From NCBI RefSeq assembly GCF_022808595.1, contig NZ_JAKUCN010000007.1, positions 158,507 to 222,506 on the forward strand: 64,000 nt of DNA, written 5' to 3'. Under the pieces are notes generated by a model. It searched no databases and was not told where the DNA came from. It saw only the letters and a list, made by a program, of their open reading frames with translations. Positions 27,261-37,379 of the stretch are shown here, one piece after another (the stretch's first letter is position 1; the number at the start of each line of letters is the position of its first letter). Made by a program: the position numbers and the translations under genes. The stretch is from Microvirga solisilvae. GTDB taxonomy: Bacteria; Pseudomonadota; Alphaproteobacteria; Rhizobiales; Beijerinckiaceae.

Positions 27261-28316
27261 ATGGCATCATCGATCGCAAACGGAAGCGGAGGGCACGATG
27301 CCCTCCGCTTCTACCTTACGAAGACCGCTCAATTCATTCTCGTGCTGGCGACGACCCTTCTCGGGCTTGTTGCCGTCACCTTCTTCATCGGCCGTGTGGT
27401 CCCCATCGATCCTGTGCTCGCCATCGTCGGCGACAGGGCGCCGCCGCAGGTTTATGCCCGCGTGCGCCAGGAAATGGGCCTCGACCTGCCGCTCATTCAG
27501 CAGTTCTGGATCTATCTGACGAAAGCCGTCGTCGGCGATTTCGGCAATTCGGTTCTCACCACCAACCCGGTGATGACGGACATCAAGAATGCTTTCCCGG
27601 CGACCTTCGAACTGGCAACCCTGGGCACGCTCATCGGCACGCTCATCGGCATCCCGCTCGGCGTTCTCGCCGCGGTGAAGCGCGGCAGCCTGCTCGACCA
27701 GTTCGTGCGCTTCATCGGCCTTGCCGGCTATTCCATTCCGATCTTCTGGCTCGGCCTCATGAGCCTGCTGCTGTTCTACGCCAAGCTCGGCTGGGTTCCT
27801 GGACCGGGTCGCATTGACGTGGCCTATGCCTATCTCTACACGCCCGTCACGAACATCGTGCTGCTCGACACGGCCATGCAGGGCCAGTGGGACGCGTTTT
27901 GGGATGCGGCTTCGCACATCATCCTGCCTGCGTGCCTGCTCGGCTATTTCTCGCTCGCCTATATCAGCCGCATGACGCGCTCCTTCATGCTCAATGAGCT
28001 GGCGCAGGAATACGTGATCGCAGCGCGCGTGAAGGGCCTGTCGGAAATGCGCGTGATCTGGAAACATGCCCTGCGCAATGCCGCCGTGCCGCTGGTGACC
28101 GTGATCGCGCTTTCCTACGCAAACTTGCTCGAAGGCTCCGTGCTCACCGAGACCGTGTTCGCATGGCCGGGGCTCGGCCAGTACATCACCAATTCACTGC
28201 AGAACGCGGATATGAATGCCGTGCTCGGAGGAACGCTCGTGATCGGCACCGTGTTCGTGCTGCTCAACCTCGTCTCCGATCTGCTCTATCGTCTGCTCGA
28301 CCCGAGGACCCGCTGA
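27261..28316 (+). CDS. peptide ABC transporter permease (DppB type)
   Basis: A 351-residue inner-membrane permease with six predicted helices. It shows the N-terminal helix and RVVPIDPVLAIVGDRAPPQV periplasmic segment, then the EAA-like coupling loop in ARVKGLSEMRVIWKHALRNA near residue 260. It forms the channel with the next gene's product. Its start is 7 bases past the binding-protein stop, and its stop overlaps the start of the next gene. Confidence 0.93.
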   Translation: MASSIANGSGGHDALRFYLTKTAQFILVLATTLLGLVAVTFFIGRVVPIDPVLAIVGDRAPPQVYARVRQEMGLDLPLIQQFWIYLTKAVVGDFGNSVLTTNPVMTDIKNAFPATFELATLGTLIGTLIGIPLGVLAAVKRGSLLDQFVRFIGLAGYSIPIFWLGLMSLLLFYAKLGWVPGPGRIDVAYAYLYTPVTNIVLLDTAMQGQWDAFWDAASHIILPACLLGYFSLAYISRMTRSFMLNELAQEYVIAARVKGLSEMRVIWKHALRNAAVPLVTVIALSYANLLEGSVLTETVFAWPGLGQYITNSLQNADMNAVLGGTLVIGTVFVLLNLVSDLLYRLLDPRTR

Positions 28317-29248
28317 TGGCCGGCTCCCCTGCTCTCTCCCAACCCACCGGCCTGCGGGCATGGCTTCTCTCCGCGGAGCCGCATTCCCGCTGGCAGGCGC
28401 GGCTCGGCCGCGCCTATCTCGGATGGCGCTCCTTCACCAAGAACCACCTTGCCGTTCTTGGTCTCGGAATCGTGCTGCTCCTGCTTTTCGTGGCTCTGTT
28501 CGCCGATTTTCTCGCGCCTTATTCACCGATCGCCGGTGGTGACCTGCGCACGCAGCGTCTTCTGCCGCCGAGCGAGACCTACTGGCTCGGCACGGACGAT
28601 CAGGCGCGCGACATCCTCTCGCGCATCATCTATGGCTCGCGCATCACGCTCTTCGTGGTCGTGCTGGTGTCGATCATCGCGACGCCTATCGGCCTTCTGA
28701 TCGGCACTGTCTCCGGCTATCTCGGCGGCTGGGTCGATACGGTGCTGATGCGCATCACCGACATCTTCCTCGCCTTCCCGCGCCTCGTTCTCGCGCTTGC
28801 CTTCGTGGCGGCGTTAGGCCCGGGCATCGAGAATGCGGTCATCGCCATCGCGATCACCTCCTGGCCGCCTTATGCCCGCATCGCGCGCGCCGAAACGCTG
28901 ATGATCCGCAACAGCGATTTCATCGCTGCCGTGAAGCTGCAGGGCGCTTCGACGCCGCGCATCATCTTCGGCCATGTGGTGCCGCTCTGCCTCTCCTCCG
29001 TCATCGTGCGCGTGACGCTCGACATGGCGGGCATCATCCTCACCGCGGCGGGCCTCGGCTTCCTCGGTCTCGGTGCGCAGCCGCCGTCACCGGAATGGGG
29101 CGCCATGGTGGCGACGGGCCGCAACTACCTCATCGATCAATGGTGGGTCGCCGCCATGCCGGGCATCGCCATCTTCGTGGTGAGCTTAGGATTCAACCTG
29201 CTGGGCGACGGCCTGCGTGACGTTCTCGATCCGAAGGCCGCGAAATGA
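28316..29248 (+). CDS. peptide ABC transporter permease (DppC type)
   Basis: A 310-residue permease. It has an N-terminal cytoplasmic leader (residues 1-40), a first helix with LAVLGLGIVLLLLFVALFAD, the LGTDDQARDILSRIIYGSRI motif typical of DppC/OppC, and the coupling loop AAVKLQGASTPRIIFGHVVP. ATG 28316 overlaps the preceding stop (TGATG), which settles the start. Confidence 0.93.
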   Translation: MAGSPALSQPTGLRAWLLSAEPHSRWQARLGRAYLGWRSFTKNHLAVLGLGIVLLLLFVALFADFLAPYSPIAGGDLRTQRLLPPSETYWLGTDDQARDILSRIIYGSRITLFVVVLVSIIATPIGLLIGTVSGYLGGWVDTVLMRITDIFLAFPRLVLALAFVAALGPGIENAVIAIAITSWPPYARIARAETLMIRNSDFIAAVKLQGASTPRIIFGHVVPLCLSSVIVRVTLDMAGIILTAAGLGFLGLGAQPPSPEWGAMVATGRNYLIDQWWVAAMPGIAIFVVSLGFNLLGDGLRDVLDPKAAK

Positions 29249-30081
29249 TGAAGCCGCTTCTCGAAGTCGAGGACCTTCGCGTCCGTTTCCACCTGCGCAC
29301 GGGCACCGTCGAGGCGGTGCGCGGCGTGTCCTTCCAGCTCGGCCGTGAACGGCTCGGCATCGTCGGCGAGTCAGGTTCCGGCAAATCGCAGACGGGCCGC
29401 GCTATCCTCGGCCTCACGCCGCCTCCCGGCGAAGTGACGGCCAAGCACTTGGCCTTCGATGGAATCGATCTACAAACCGCGTCGAAGCGCACGTTGCGCC
29501 AGTTGCGGGGCGGACGCATCAGCATGGTGATGCAGGATCCGAAATATTCGCTGAACCCGGTCATGACCATCGGCGAGCAGATCATCGAGGCCTATCAGGC
29601 TCATGCGAAGGCGAGCAAGGCGGAAGCGCGCGACAAGGCGCTCGCCATGTTGGAGGCCGTGAAGATGCGCGATCCCGGCCGTGTGTTCTCGCTCTACCCG
29701 CACGAGGTTTCGGGCGGCATGGGCCAGCGCGCGATGATCGCCATGATGCTGGTGACCGATCCTGACATGCTCATCGCCGACGAGCCGACTTCGGCTCTCG
29801 ACGTGACGGTGTCGATGGAAGTCCTGCGCATTCTCGACGAGCTCGTCTCGGAGCGCGGCATGAGCCTCATCTTCATCTCGCACGATCTGAAGCTCGTCTC
29901 CTCCTTCTGCGACCGCGTGCTCGTGATGTATGCAGGCCGCGTGGTGGAAGAGCTGGAGGCTAAGAATCTGCGTGAGGCGAAGCACCCCTATACGCAGGGC
30001 CTCATGCGCTGCCTGCCGACGCTGGCGAACGACGTTCGTCCGCTGCCTACGCTCAACCGCGATCCTTCCTGGGCGCTGTAA
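29245..30081 (+). CDS. peptide ABC transporter ATP-binding protein (DppD type)
   Basis: The first of two ATPases of the peptide importer. The 278-residue protein has Walker A GESGSGKSQTG (near residue 36), the Q-loop MQDPKYSLNP, signature SGGMGQRAMIA and Walker B MLIADEPTSALDVT. It is shorter than E. coli DppD (327) because most of the C-terminal extension following the TQGLMRCLP segment is missing. It overlaps the previous gene by four bases. Confidence 0.94.
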   Translation: MMKPLLEVEDLRVRFHLRTGTVEAVRGVSFQLGRERLGIVGESGSGKSQTGRAILGLTPPPGEVTAKHLAFDGIDLQTASKRTLRQLRGGRISMVMQDPKYSLNPVMTIGEQIIEAYQAHAKASKAEARDKALAMLEAVKMRDPGRVFSLYPHEVSGGMGQRAMIAMMLVTDPDMLIADEPTSALDVTVSMEVLRILDELVSERGMSLIFISHDLKLVSSFCDRVLVMYAGRVVEELEAKNLREAKHPYTQGLMRCLPTLANDVRPLPTLNRDPSWAL

Positions 30082-30083
30082 TC

Positions 30084-30851
30084 ATGATCGATATCCAGAA
30101 TCTCAATGTCGTCTACGGCATGGGCCGTCTCAGGGTCGATGCGGTCAAGAACGTGAGCTTCACCGTGAAGCAGGGCGAGGCCTATGGCCTCGTCGGCGAA
30201 TCCGGCTCGGGCAAATCCACGGTGCTGCGCGCCATCTGCGGCCTCGCACCGGTGAGCGGCGGCCGCGTGATCGTCGACGGCAATCAAGTCACCACGCCGC
30301 GCAGCAAGGAATTCTACCGCACGGCGCAGATGGTGTTCCAGGATCCCTACGCATCCCTGCACCCGCGCCACACGGTCGACCGCACGCTCGCGGAGCCGCT
30401 CGCCATCCACAGTGTGAAGGATGCGGAGACGCGCATCCTGCAAGCGCTCAAGGAAGTGGGCCTCGGCCCTTCCTTCCGCTTCCGCTATCCGCACCAGCTT
30501 TCGGGCGGTCAGCGCCAGCGCATCGCCATTGCCCGCGCGCTCATCCTGCGCCCAAAGGTGCTGCTGCTTGATGAGCCAACCTCCGCGCTCGACGCATCCG
30601 TGCAGGCGGAGATCCTGAACCTTCTTGACGACCTGCGCCGCCAGATGGGGCTGACCTATATCCTGGTGAGCCACGATCTCGCCGTGGTGGCGCATCTTTG
30701 CGAGCGCCTGCTCGTCATGCGCCATGGCGAAGCGGTGGAGGAAACCTCCTCCGGCGCTCTGCGGACCGGCAAGGCTTCGAACGAGTACACTCAGTCCCTG
30801 ATCCAGGCGAGCCAGGGCTTCACGCGCAACTCTTCTCCGGCAGCGGCTTAA
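30084..30851 (+). CDS. peptide ABC transporter ATP-binding protein (DppF type)
   Basis: The second ATPase of the importer. The 255-residue protein has Walker A GESGSGKSTVLRA (near residue 39), the Q-loop VFQDPYASLHPRHTV, signature LSGGQRQRIAIARAL and Walker B VLLLDEPTSALDAS. Like its partner it is compact, lacking the long C-terminal tail common in DppF. It starts two bases after the preceding stop, and the dipeptidase gene follows after 44 bases. Confidence 0.94.
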   Translation: MIDIQNLNVVYGMGRLRVDAVKNVSFTVKQGEAYGLVGESGSGKSTVLRAICGLAPVSGGRVIVDGNQVTTPRSKEFYRTAQMVFQDPYASLHPRHTVDRTLAEPLAIHSVKDAETRILQALKEVGLGPSFRFRYPHQLSGGQRQRIAIARALILRPKVLLLDEPTSALDASVQAEILNLLDDLRRQMGLTYILVSHDLAVVAHLCERLLVMRHGEAVEETSSGALRTGKASNEYTQSLIQASQGFTRNSSPAAA

Positions 30852-30895
30852 GGCTGCCGGAGATAATTTTGCTTCATCGCATTGGTTGAAAATCC

Positions 30896-31963
30896 ATGTC
30901 CAGCACTTCCCTGATGCCTGTCTTCGATGGCCATAACGACGTTCTCCTTCGCCTGATGCGCGGAAAGATTCAGCCGGAGAAGGCTTTCCTCGAAGGCGAT
31001 AATATCGGCCATCTCGACTGGCCGCGCATGAAGCAGGGCGGCATGTTCGGCGGTTTCTTCGCCGTTTACGTGCCTTCCGAGGACATGGGCATCGATGTCG
31101 ATGCGCTCATGACTAACGAGCAATACGACGTGCCGCTGCCGCCTGCCCTCGCGCTCGCCGCGAGTCAGAAGGTAACGGTGCATATGTCATCGATCCTGAT
31201 GCGGATTGAGCGCGCATCGAAGGGCGAGGTGAAGATCTGCCGTTCCGCCGCCGACATTCGGGAGTGCCTGGACAACGGCAAGCTCGCCGCGATCCTCCAT
31301 ATCGAAGGCGCGGAAGGCATCGATGCCGATCTCACCATGCTGGATGTGCTCTACGAGGCCGGCCTGCGCTCCATCGGCCCGGTCTGGAGCCGCCCCAACA
31401 TCTTCGGTCACGGCGTGCCGTTCCGCTATCCTTCGACGCCCGATACCGGCCCCGGTCTCACCGACCATGGACGCGAGTTGATCAAGGCCTGCAATCAGCT
31501 GAAGATCATGATCGATCTGTCGCATCTCAACGAAAAGGGCTTCTGGGACGTCGCCAAGCTGTCCGATGCGCCTCTCGTCGCCACGCATTCGAACGCCTAT
31601 GCGGTCTGCGAGCATTCCCGCAACCTGACCGACAAGCAGCTCGCCGCCATTCGCGAGAGCCGCGGCATGGTGGGCGTGAACTTCGCCACCTCCTTCATCC
31701 GCCCCGACGGCCAGCGCAGCGAGGACACGCCGCTGGAAGAGATGATCCGTCACATGGATCATCTCATCGAGCATGTGGGTGTCGACGGCGTGGGCTTTGG
31801 CTCGGATTTCGACGGCGCGACGATTCCCGCCGAGATCGGCGACGTGCGCGGCCTGCCGCGTCTCGTCGAAGCCATGCGCAAGCACGGCTATGACGAAGCG
31901 ACGCTGCGCAAGCTCTGCTACGAGAACTGGATCAACGTTCTCGAGCGGACGTGGGGACGGTAA
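30896..31963 (+). CDS. M19 (membrane/renal-type) dipeptidase
   Basis: A zinc dipeptidase that hydrolyses dipeptides and may use D-residue or beta-peptide substrates. The 355-residue protein has FDGHNDVLLRLM (first zinc ligands His-x-Asp), the IEGAEGIDADL block with the bridging Glu, DLSHLNEKGFWDV, THSNAYAVCEHSRNLTD and GFGSDFDGA. No signal peptide is seen, so it is probably cytoplasmic, which fits hydrolysis of peptides delivered by the importer encoded just upstream. Confidence 0.93.
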   Translation: MSSTSLMPVFDGHNDVLLRLMRGKIQPEKAFLEGDNIGHLDWPRMKQGGMFGGFFAVYVPSEDMGIDVDALMTNEQYDVPLPPALALAASQKVTVHMSSILMRIERASKGEVKICRSAADIRECLDNGKLAAILHIEGAEGIDADLTMLDVLYEAGLRSIGPVWSRPNIFGHGVPFRYPSTPDTGPGLTDHGRELIKACNQLKIMIDLSHLNEKGFWDVAKLSDAPLVATHSNAYAVCEHSRNLTDKQLAAIRESRGMVGVNFATSFIRPDGQRSEDTPLEEMIRHMDHLIEHVGVDGVGFGSDFDGATIPAEIGDVRGLPRLVEAMRKHGYDEATLRKLCYENWINVLERTWGR

Positions 31964-31981
31964 ACGCCTCTAAGCTGTAAT

Positions 31982-32083
31982 CGTCATCCCGAACGGCGTG
32001 AGCCGATCCGGGATCGTCTTCAGGATATAGCACCATACTCGTCATGCGATCCCGGATCTGCGCTGCGCTCCGTCCGGGATGAC
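31982..32083. repeat. bipartite palindromic intergenic repeat, copy 1
   Basis: GTCATCCCG (31983-31991) and CGGGATGAC (32075-32083) form the outer arms, and each half contains a further GATCC/CGGGATC palindrome. The right half, 32046-32083, matches 37331-37368 at 35 of 38 positions. It fills the space between the convergent dipeptidase and PotC-type permease genes, so it may end transcription from both sides. Confidence 0.8.
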
Positions 32084-32096
32084 CACGCGATGCGCG

Positions 32097-32936
32097 CTAC
32101 CGCTCCGCCTTCGACGTCAACGCGAAGACGCTCGCGATTCCGCCGACGCCCAGCATCAGCAGCAGGCTCACTGCGTTGATCGCCGGGGTCGCGCCTTCGC
32201 GCATCTGGCCATACATGGTGATCGGCAGCGGCGCGTCCGAGCCGACGAGCATCAGCGTCGTGTTGAAGTTCTCGAACGACATCAGCAACGCCACAAGCCC
32301 TGCACCGATCAGCGCCGGACTCAAGAAGGGCAGCGTCACCGTGCGCAGCACTCGCACGCGGCTGGCGCCGAGGTCAAAGGCCGCCTCTTCCAGCGACCGG
32401 TCGAACTTGCGCAGGCGCGCGGCGATGATCAGCGTGGAGATCGTCAGGATGAACGAGAGCTGGCCCAGCACCACGAGCGAAAGACCAGGACGCAGGAAAT
32501 CGAGATCGGTCTGAAGCCATTCCTCCAAGCCATTCGCCACCCGCGAGAAGAAGGCGAGGATCGAGATGCCGAGCACCACGCCGGGGATGACGAGGGGCCA
32601 GAGCATCATCATCGACAGGAAGGTCTTGCCGGGAAATTCCGCGCGTTCCAGCACCCAGGCATTCACGGTGCCGATGACGACAGCAAGCAGCGCCACGGGA
32701 ATGGCCACCTTGAAGCTGTTGGCGATGGTATCGAGCCAGATCGGATCGACCAGCACGCCGGGCTTGCCGAAGGTGGCGCCTGAACCGGTGAACCAGTCGA
32801 GGGTGAACCCCTTCCACGGCGGCGACGGGAACGGGCTTGCATTGAAGGCGAAGATCGCAACGACGAGAAGCGGCGCGAACAGGAAGATGTAGAAAGCCGC
32901 GATGTAGAGCTTCCAGGACAGTGTCGGACGGTTCAT
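32097..32936 (-). CDS. ABC transporter permease (PotC-like)
   Basis: A 279-residue inner-membrane permease of the spermidine/putrescine-like importer family. It has about six helices; the family WKGFTLDWFTG segment follows the first helix, and the coupling loop reads EEAAFDLGASRVRVLRTVTLP near residue 185. It is the last gene of a four-gene operon in which the binding-protein gene comes first. The solute cannot be named from sequence; polyamines, GABA or related amines are possibilities. Confidence 0.9.
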   Translation of the reverse strand: MNRPTLSWKLYIAAFYIFLFAPLLVVAIFAFNASPFPSPPWKGFTLDWFTGSGATFGKPGVLVDPIWLDTIANSFKVAIPVALLAVVIGTVNAWVLERAEFPGKTFLSMMMLWPLVIPGVVLGISILAFFSRVANGLEEWLQTDLDFLRPGLSLVVLGQLSFILTISTLIIAARLRKFDRSLEEAAFDLGASRVRVLRTVTLPFLSPALIGAGLVALLMSFENFNTTLMLVGSDAPLPITMYGQMREGATPAINAVSLLLMLGVGGIASVFALTSKAER

Positions 32937-32940
32937 GGCA

Positions 32941-33810
32941 TCAGGCCTGCTTCAAGGTGGTGCCGAGGCTCTGCCCGGTGAGACGAAGCCCTGCCCAGAC
33001 GATGGCGGAGGACAGCAGGAGAAGGAGCATGCCGAAGGCTGCGCCCTGCGGCCAGTTGAAGCGCGTGATGAACTGCGCGTAGATCTGCTCCGTGAACCAT
33101 AACCCATTCTTGCCGCCGAGCAGCACCGGCGTCGCGAAATTGCCGACGGTGAGCATGAAGACGATGATCGAGCCTGCCACGATGCCGGGCATCGCATGCG
33201 GAATGACGATACGGCGAAGCACCGTCCAGCGGCTGCCGCCGAGATCGAATCCCGCTTCGACAACCGACGGGTCCAGGCTTTCCAAAGCGTTCGCAAGCGG
33301 CACGATCATGAAGAGCAGGCCGCCATAGACGAGGCCGAGGATCACCGCGCCGTCATTATAGAGAAACTCGGTTCTTTGATCCGTCACTCCGATTGCCTGG
33401 AGCATGTAGGAGATCACGCCGGTCTCGCGCAGCAGCATCATCCAGCCGAGCGTGCGCACCAGCTCCGATACCCAGAACGGCAGCAGGCAGAGCAGCAGCA
33501 GCATCGCCTTCATGCGGCCTTGCGCCACGCGGGCGATGTAGAGCGCAATGGGAAAGGCAAGCACGAGAGTGATCGCCGTCACCAGAATCGACATGATCGC
33601 CGTGCGCGCGAAAGTGCGCCAATAGAGCGGCTCGGTGAAGAATTCGAGATAATTGCCGAAGCCAAAGGCATAGACGCGCGGCGCCACGCGCTCGCTGAAG
33701 GAGAGCACGAGGATTTCTACATGCGGCAGCACGATGAGCACGCCGAGCCATAGAACGGCGGGTGCCAGAAGCAGAAAGAGCGTGAGGCTCTGAGCCGGTT
33801 TCCTGCTCAT
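32941..33810 (-). CDS. ABC transporter permease (PotB-like)
   Basis: A 289-residue inner-membrane permease. It shows the first helix with LFLLLAPAVLWLGVLIVLPH, a periplasmic segment, and the coupling loop EAGFDLGGSRWTVLRRIVIP near residue 190. The start at 33810 overlaps the ATPase stop by four bases (ATGA); a longer frame upstream is a shadow of the ATPase gene. It pairs with the adjacent PotC-like permease. Confidence 0.9.
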   Translation of the reverse strand: MSRKPAQSLTLFLLLAPAVLWLGVLIVLPHVEILVLSFSERVAPRVYAFGFGNYLEFFTEPLYWRTFARTAIMSILVTAITLVLAFPIALYIARVAQGRMKAMLLLLCLLPFWVSELVRTLGWMMLLRETGVISYMLQAIGVTDQRTEFLYNDGAVILGLVYGGLLFMIVPLANALESLDPSVVEAGFDLGGSRWTVLRRIVIPHAMPGIVAGSIIVFMLTVGNFATPVLLGGKNGLWFTEQIYAQFITRFNWPQGAAFGMLLLLLSSAIVWAGLRLTGQSLGTTLKQA

Positions 33811-34892
33811 GCGGCGAAGACCTTCATGGCATCCGCCGTCCAGCCCACATGGATCGGCGCGCCGACCTGGATGCCGGCAAGCGGACCCGCCTGCGGCAGC
33901 ACTGCGCGAACGGGCGTCTCGAAACCAGCCGTGTCGATGAGCAGGCTCGAATTCGCGCCGTCGAACAACACCGCCGAGACGCGGCCTTCGAATTTGTTGG
34001 GCAGGCTGCTCAATGCGGAAGAATCCTGCGCCAAGGCGACAGCCTCGGGACGCACGAAGGCGAGCGAAGCCTTCTCCGCCACCTTGCCCTGCCCCTGGAT
34101 CACCGTGCCCGAAGGCAGGCGCACGGCAATGCCGCCGGCGGAAGCAGAAGCCGCTTCGCCCTGCCACTTGTTCGTCTCGCCGACGAAGCTCGCGACGAAG
34201 GGCGTTGCGGGATTGTGATAAAGCTCGCGCGGACTGCCCACCTGCTCGAACCGCCCCTGGTTCATCACGGCGATGCGGTCGGACATGACGAGCGCTTCGG
34301 ATTGGTCGTGCGTGATATAGGCGAAGGTGGTGTTGAAGGTGGCCTGCAGCTGCTTGAGCTCGATCTTCATATGCTCGCGCAGCTTGAGATCGAGCGCACC
34401 GAGCGGCTCGTCGAGAAGAACGAGCGTCGGCTCAAGAACGAGACAGCGGGCAATCGCCACACGCTGCCGCTGTCCGCCGGAGAGAGCCGTCACGCGGCGC
34501 TCACCGAAACCTTTGAGGCCCACGCGCTCCAACATGCGGCTGGCGCGCTCCTCGGCTTCCGCGCGGGAGACGCCGCGGCAGGTCAGGCCGTAAGCGACGT
34601 TCTCGCCTACGCTCATCATCGGAAAGAGCGCGAGGCTTTGGAAAACCATGTTCACGGGGCGCTTGTTGGCGGGAACCCCGATCATCGATTGACCGCGGAT
34701 GCGGATGTCGCCGGAAGTAGGATGCTCGAAACCCGCGATCATGCGCATCAGCGTAGTCTTGCCGCAGCCGGACGGCCCCAGAATGGAGAAGAACTCGCCG
34801 GGGGCGACGCTGAAATTCACGTCATTGACGGCCGCATGCGTGCCGAAGCGTTTGACGACGTTGACGAGATCGAGATCGGAAGAATGGGCCAT
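33807..34892 (-). CDS. ABC transporter ATP-binding protein (PotA-like)
   Basis: A 361-residue ATPase of the spermidine/putrescine-type importers. It has Walker A GPSGCGKTTLMRM (near residue 39), the Q-loop VFQSLALFPMMSV, signature LSGGQRQRVAIARCL, Walker B LVLLDEPLGALDLKLRE, the ITHDQSEAL switch and a C-terminal TOBE domain (about 280-355). ATG 34892 gives family length; the frame upstream runs into the palindromic repeat region and is not coding in appearance. Confidence 0.94.
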   Translation of the reverse strand: MAHSSDLDLVNVVKRFGTHAAVNDVNFSVAPGEFFSILGPSGCGKTTLMRMIAGFEHPTSGDIRIRGQSMIGVPANKRPVNMVFQSLALFPMMSVGENVAYGLTCRGVSRAEAEERASRMLERVGLKGFGERRVTALSGGQRQRVAIARCLVLEPTLVLLDEPLGALDLKLREHMKIELKQLQATFNTTFAYITHDQSEALVMSDRIAVMNQGRFEQVGSPRELYHNPATPFVASFVGETNKWQGEAASASAGGIAVRLPSGTVIQGQGKVAEKASLAFVRPEAVALAQDSSALSSLPNKFEGRVSAVLFDGANSSLLIDTAGFETPVRAVLPQAGPLAGIQVGAPIHVGWTADAMKVFAA

Positions 34893-34946
34893 GACACTGC
34901 CGGGGCAAGCATACAAAAACAGGCATCCCCCGGACCAGCGCATCTT

Positions 34947-35044
34947 GCGGAAAAGTGTACTCGGTTTTCCGCGTGAACGATGCGCCGGTTTAAAAGAGCA
35001 TCGGATAGATCCCAAAAGTGGATTCCACTTTTGGGTCCGATGCT
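34947..35044. repeat. palindromic elements between the binding-protein and ATPase genes
   Basis: Two structures lie between the PotD-like stop and the PotA-like start. The first is an 8-base-pair stem (34947-34954 with 34965-34972). The second is a nested palindrome: 9-base arms at 34997-35005 and 35036-35044 enclose an 11-base-pair stem (35011-35021 with 35025-35035) with a 3-base loop. Similar elements ending in GGGTCCGATGCT are common intergenic repeats in Hyphomicrobiales. The position suggests mRNA processing or partial termination after the binding-protein gene. Confidence 0.8.
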
Positions 35045-35079
35045 TACTCCGGGGGATGTTGGCTAGACGAAGTGGAGGC

Positions 35080-36153
35080 TTACGAGCCGGCCTTCAGACG
35101 GTCGAGAACCTTGCCCTCGATCTCTTCGATGCCAGCCGGCACAGCCGGATACCACTTGATGTTGTCGATGGCGGCCTTCGGGAAGCTCTCGGCGAACTGA
35201 TCCTTCAGCTTGCCCTGCATGAGCTTGTCGGCGCCGTTCGAAGCCGTGAAGTTGCCGGCGGCAGCGGCCACCTTCGCAGCGATCTCAGGACGCATGTTGA
35301 AGTTGATCCACTTGTAGGCGGCATCGTCGTTGCGGCCCTTCGCCGGAATCGCGAACGTGTCGACCCAGCCCAGAGCGCCCGACTTGGGAGCGATGAACTT
35401 GATGTCCGCGCTTTCCGTATTCAGCTTCCAGCCGCCCGTATCCCACGCCATGGCGGCGACGACTTCGCCGGAGCGCAGGGCGTTGAGGAGCTGGTCCTTG
35501 CCGTCCCAGAAGAACTTCACGGTCTTCTTGCACTCGGCGAGCTTGGCGCCGACCTTGTCCATCATCGCGGCATAAGCCTTGGCATCGCCGTAGGACGCGA
35601 AGGGATCCATGCCGTTGGCGAAAGCAAACGCGATGAGAGCCGGACGCTTGGAGCGGAAGCTGGTCTTGCCGGCAAGCGCCGGATCGCAGAGGTCGTTGTA
35701 ATCGGCGACCTTCGGAGCAAGCTTCGTGTTCACGATGAGGCCGTCGGTGCCCCAGATGTGCGGCACGCCGTAGACCTTGCCGTCGATGGTGGTGTTCTTC
35801 TTCGTGGCCTCAAGCATGGAGGCGATGAAGAGATCGGACTTCAGCTTGGAGAGGTCAAGCGGCTTGTAGATGCCGAACTCGGTCTGCGGACCGGCGATAC
35901 GGTCCTGGCTCGGCTGCACGAGGTCGAAGCCTGCGCCCTGAGTGGCGCGCAGCTTGGAGATCATTTCCTCATTGTTCGAGAGCGTGATCTCGACTTCGAT
36001 GCCGGTTTCCTTCGTGAACTGATCCACGACCTCTTTCGGCGCGTAATCGGCCCAGGTCAGGAGACGGAGCTTCTCGGCGGCATGTGCCGTACCGGTAATC
36101 ATCAGAGCGGCGAAAGCCGTAGCGAGCTTCAGGCCGGTGCGCTTGGTCAACAT
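35080..36153 (-). CDS. ABC transporter substrate-binding protein (PotD-like)
   Basis: A periplasmic binding protein of about 357 residues with a signal peptide ending in ITGTAHA-AEKL. It shows the family LRLLTWADYAPKEVVDQF start, the VYGVPHIWGTDGLIVNTKL segment and the WDTGGWKLNTES region. ATG 36153 is preferred over ATG 36159 because GGAGG sits 6 bases before it and directly touches the other. It is the first gene of the minus-strand importer operon. Confidence 0.9.
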   Translation of the reverse strand: MLTKRTGLKLATAFAALMITGTAHAAEKLRLLTWADYAPKEVVDQFTKETGIEVEITLSNNEEMISKLRATQGAGFDLVQPSQDRIAGPQTEFGIYKPLDLSKLKSDLFIASMLEATKKNTTIDGKVYGVPHIWGTDGLIVNTKLAPKVADYNDLCDPALAGKTSFRSKRPALIAFAFANGMDPFASYGDAKAYAAMMDKVGAKLAECKKTVKFFWDGKDQLLNALRSGEVVAAMAWDTGGWKLNTESADIKFIAPKSGALGWVDTFAIPAKGRNDDAAYKWINFNMRPEIAAKVAAAAGNFTASNGADKLMQGKLKDQFAESFPKAAIDNIKWYPAVPAGIEEIEGKVLDRLKAGS

Positions 36154-36238
36154 TTTCATCCTCCATGTGGACGGGCTATTACCCTGTTCCCCAGTTGCAA
36201 AGTTATATGACAGTCAAACGACACGCTAGGGGGTCTGA

Positions 36239-37263
<1,025 letters not shown>

Positions 37264-37264
<1 letters not shown>

Positions 37265-37370
37265 TCGTCATCCCGGGGCCGCATAGCGGAACCCGGGATC
37301 GTTCGCAGAATAAGGCGCTTTAATCGTCTTGCGATCCCGGATCTTCGCTACGCTTCGTCCGGGATGACGC
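37264..37370. repeat. bipartite palindromic intergenic repeat, copy 2
   Basis: Outer arms GTCATCCCGG (37267-37276) and CCGGGATGAC (37359-37368) enclose two smaller palindromes around CCCGGGATC and GATCCCGGATC. The right half matches copy 1 with three differences in 38 bases. As with copy 1 it fills the space between two convergent genes, here pip and bdhA. Confidence 0.8.
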
Positions 37371-37379
37371 TTGATCGGC

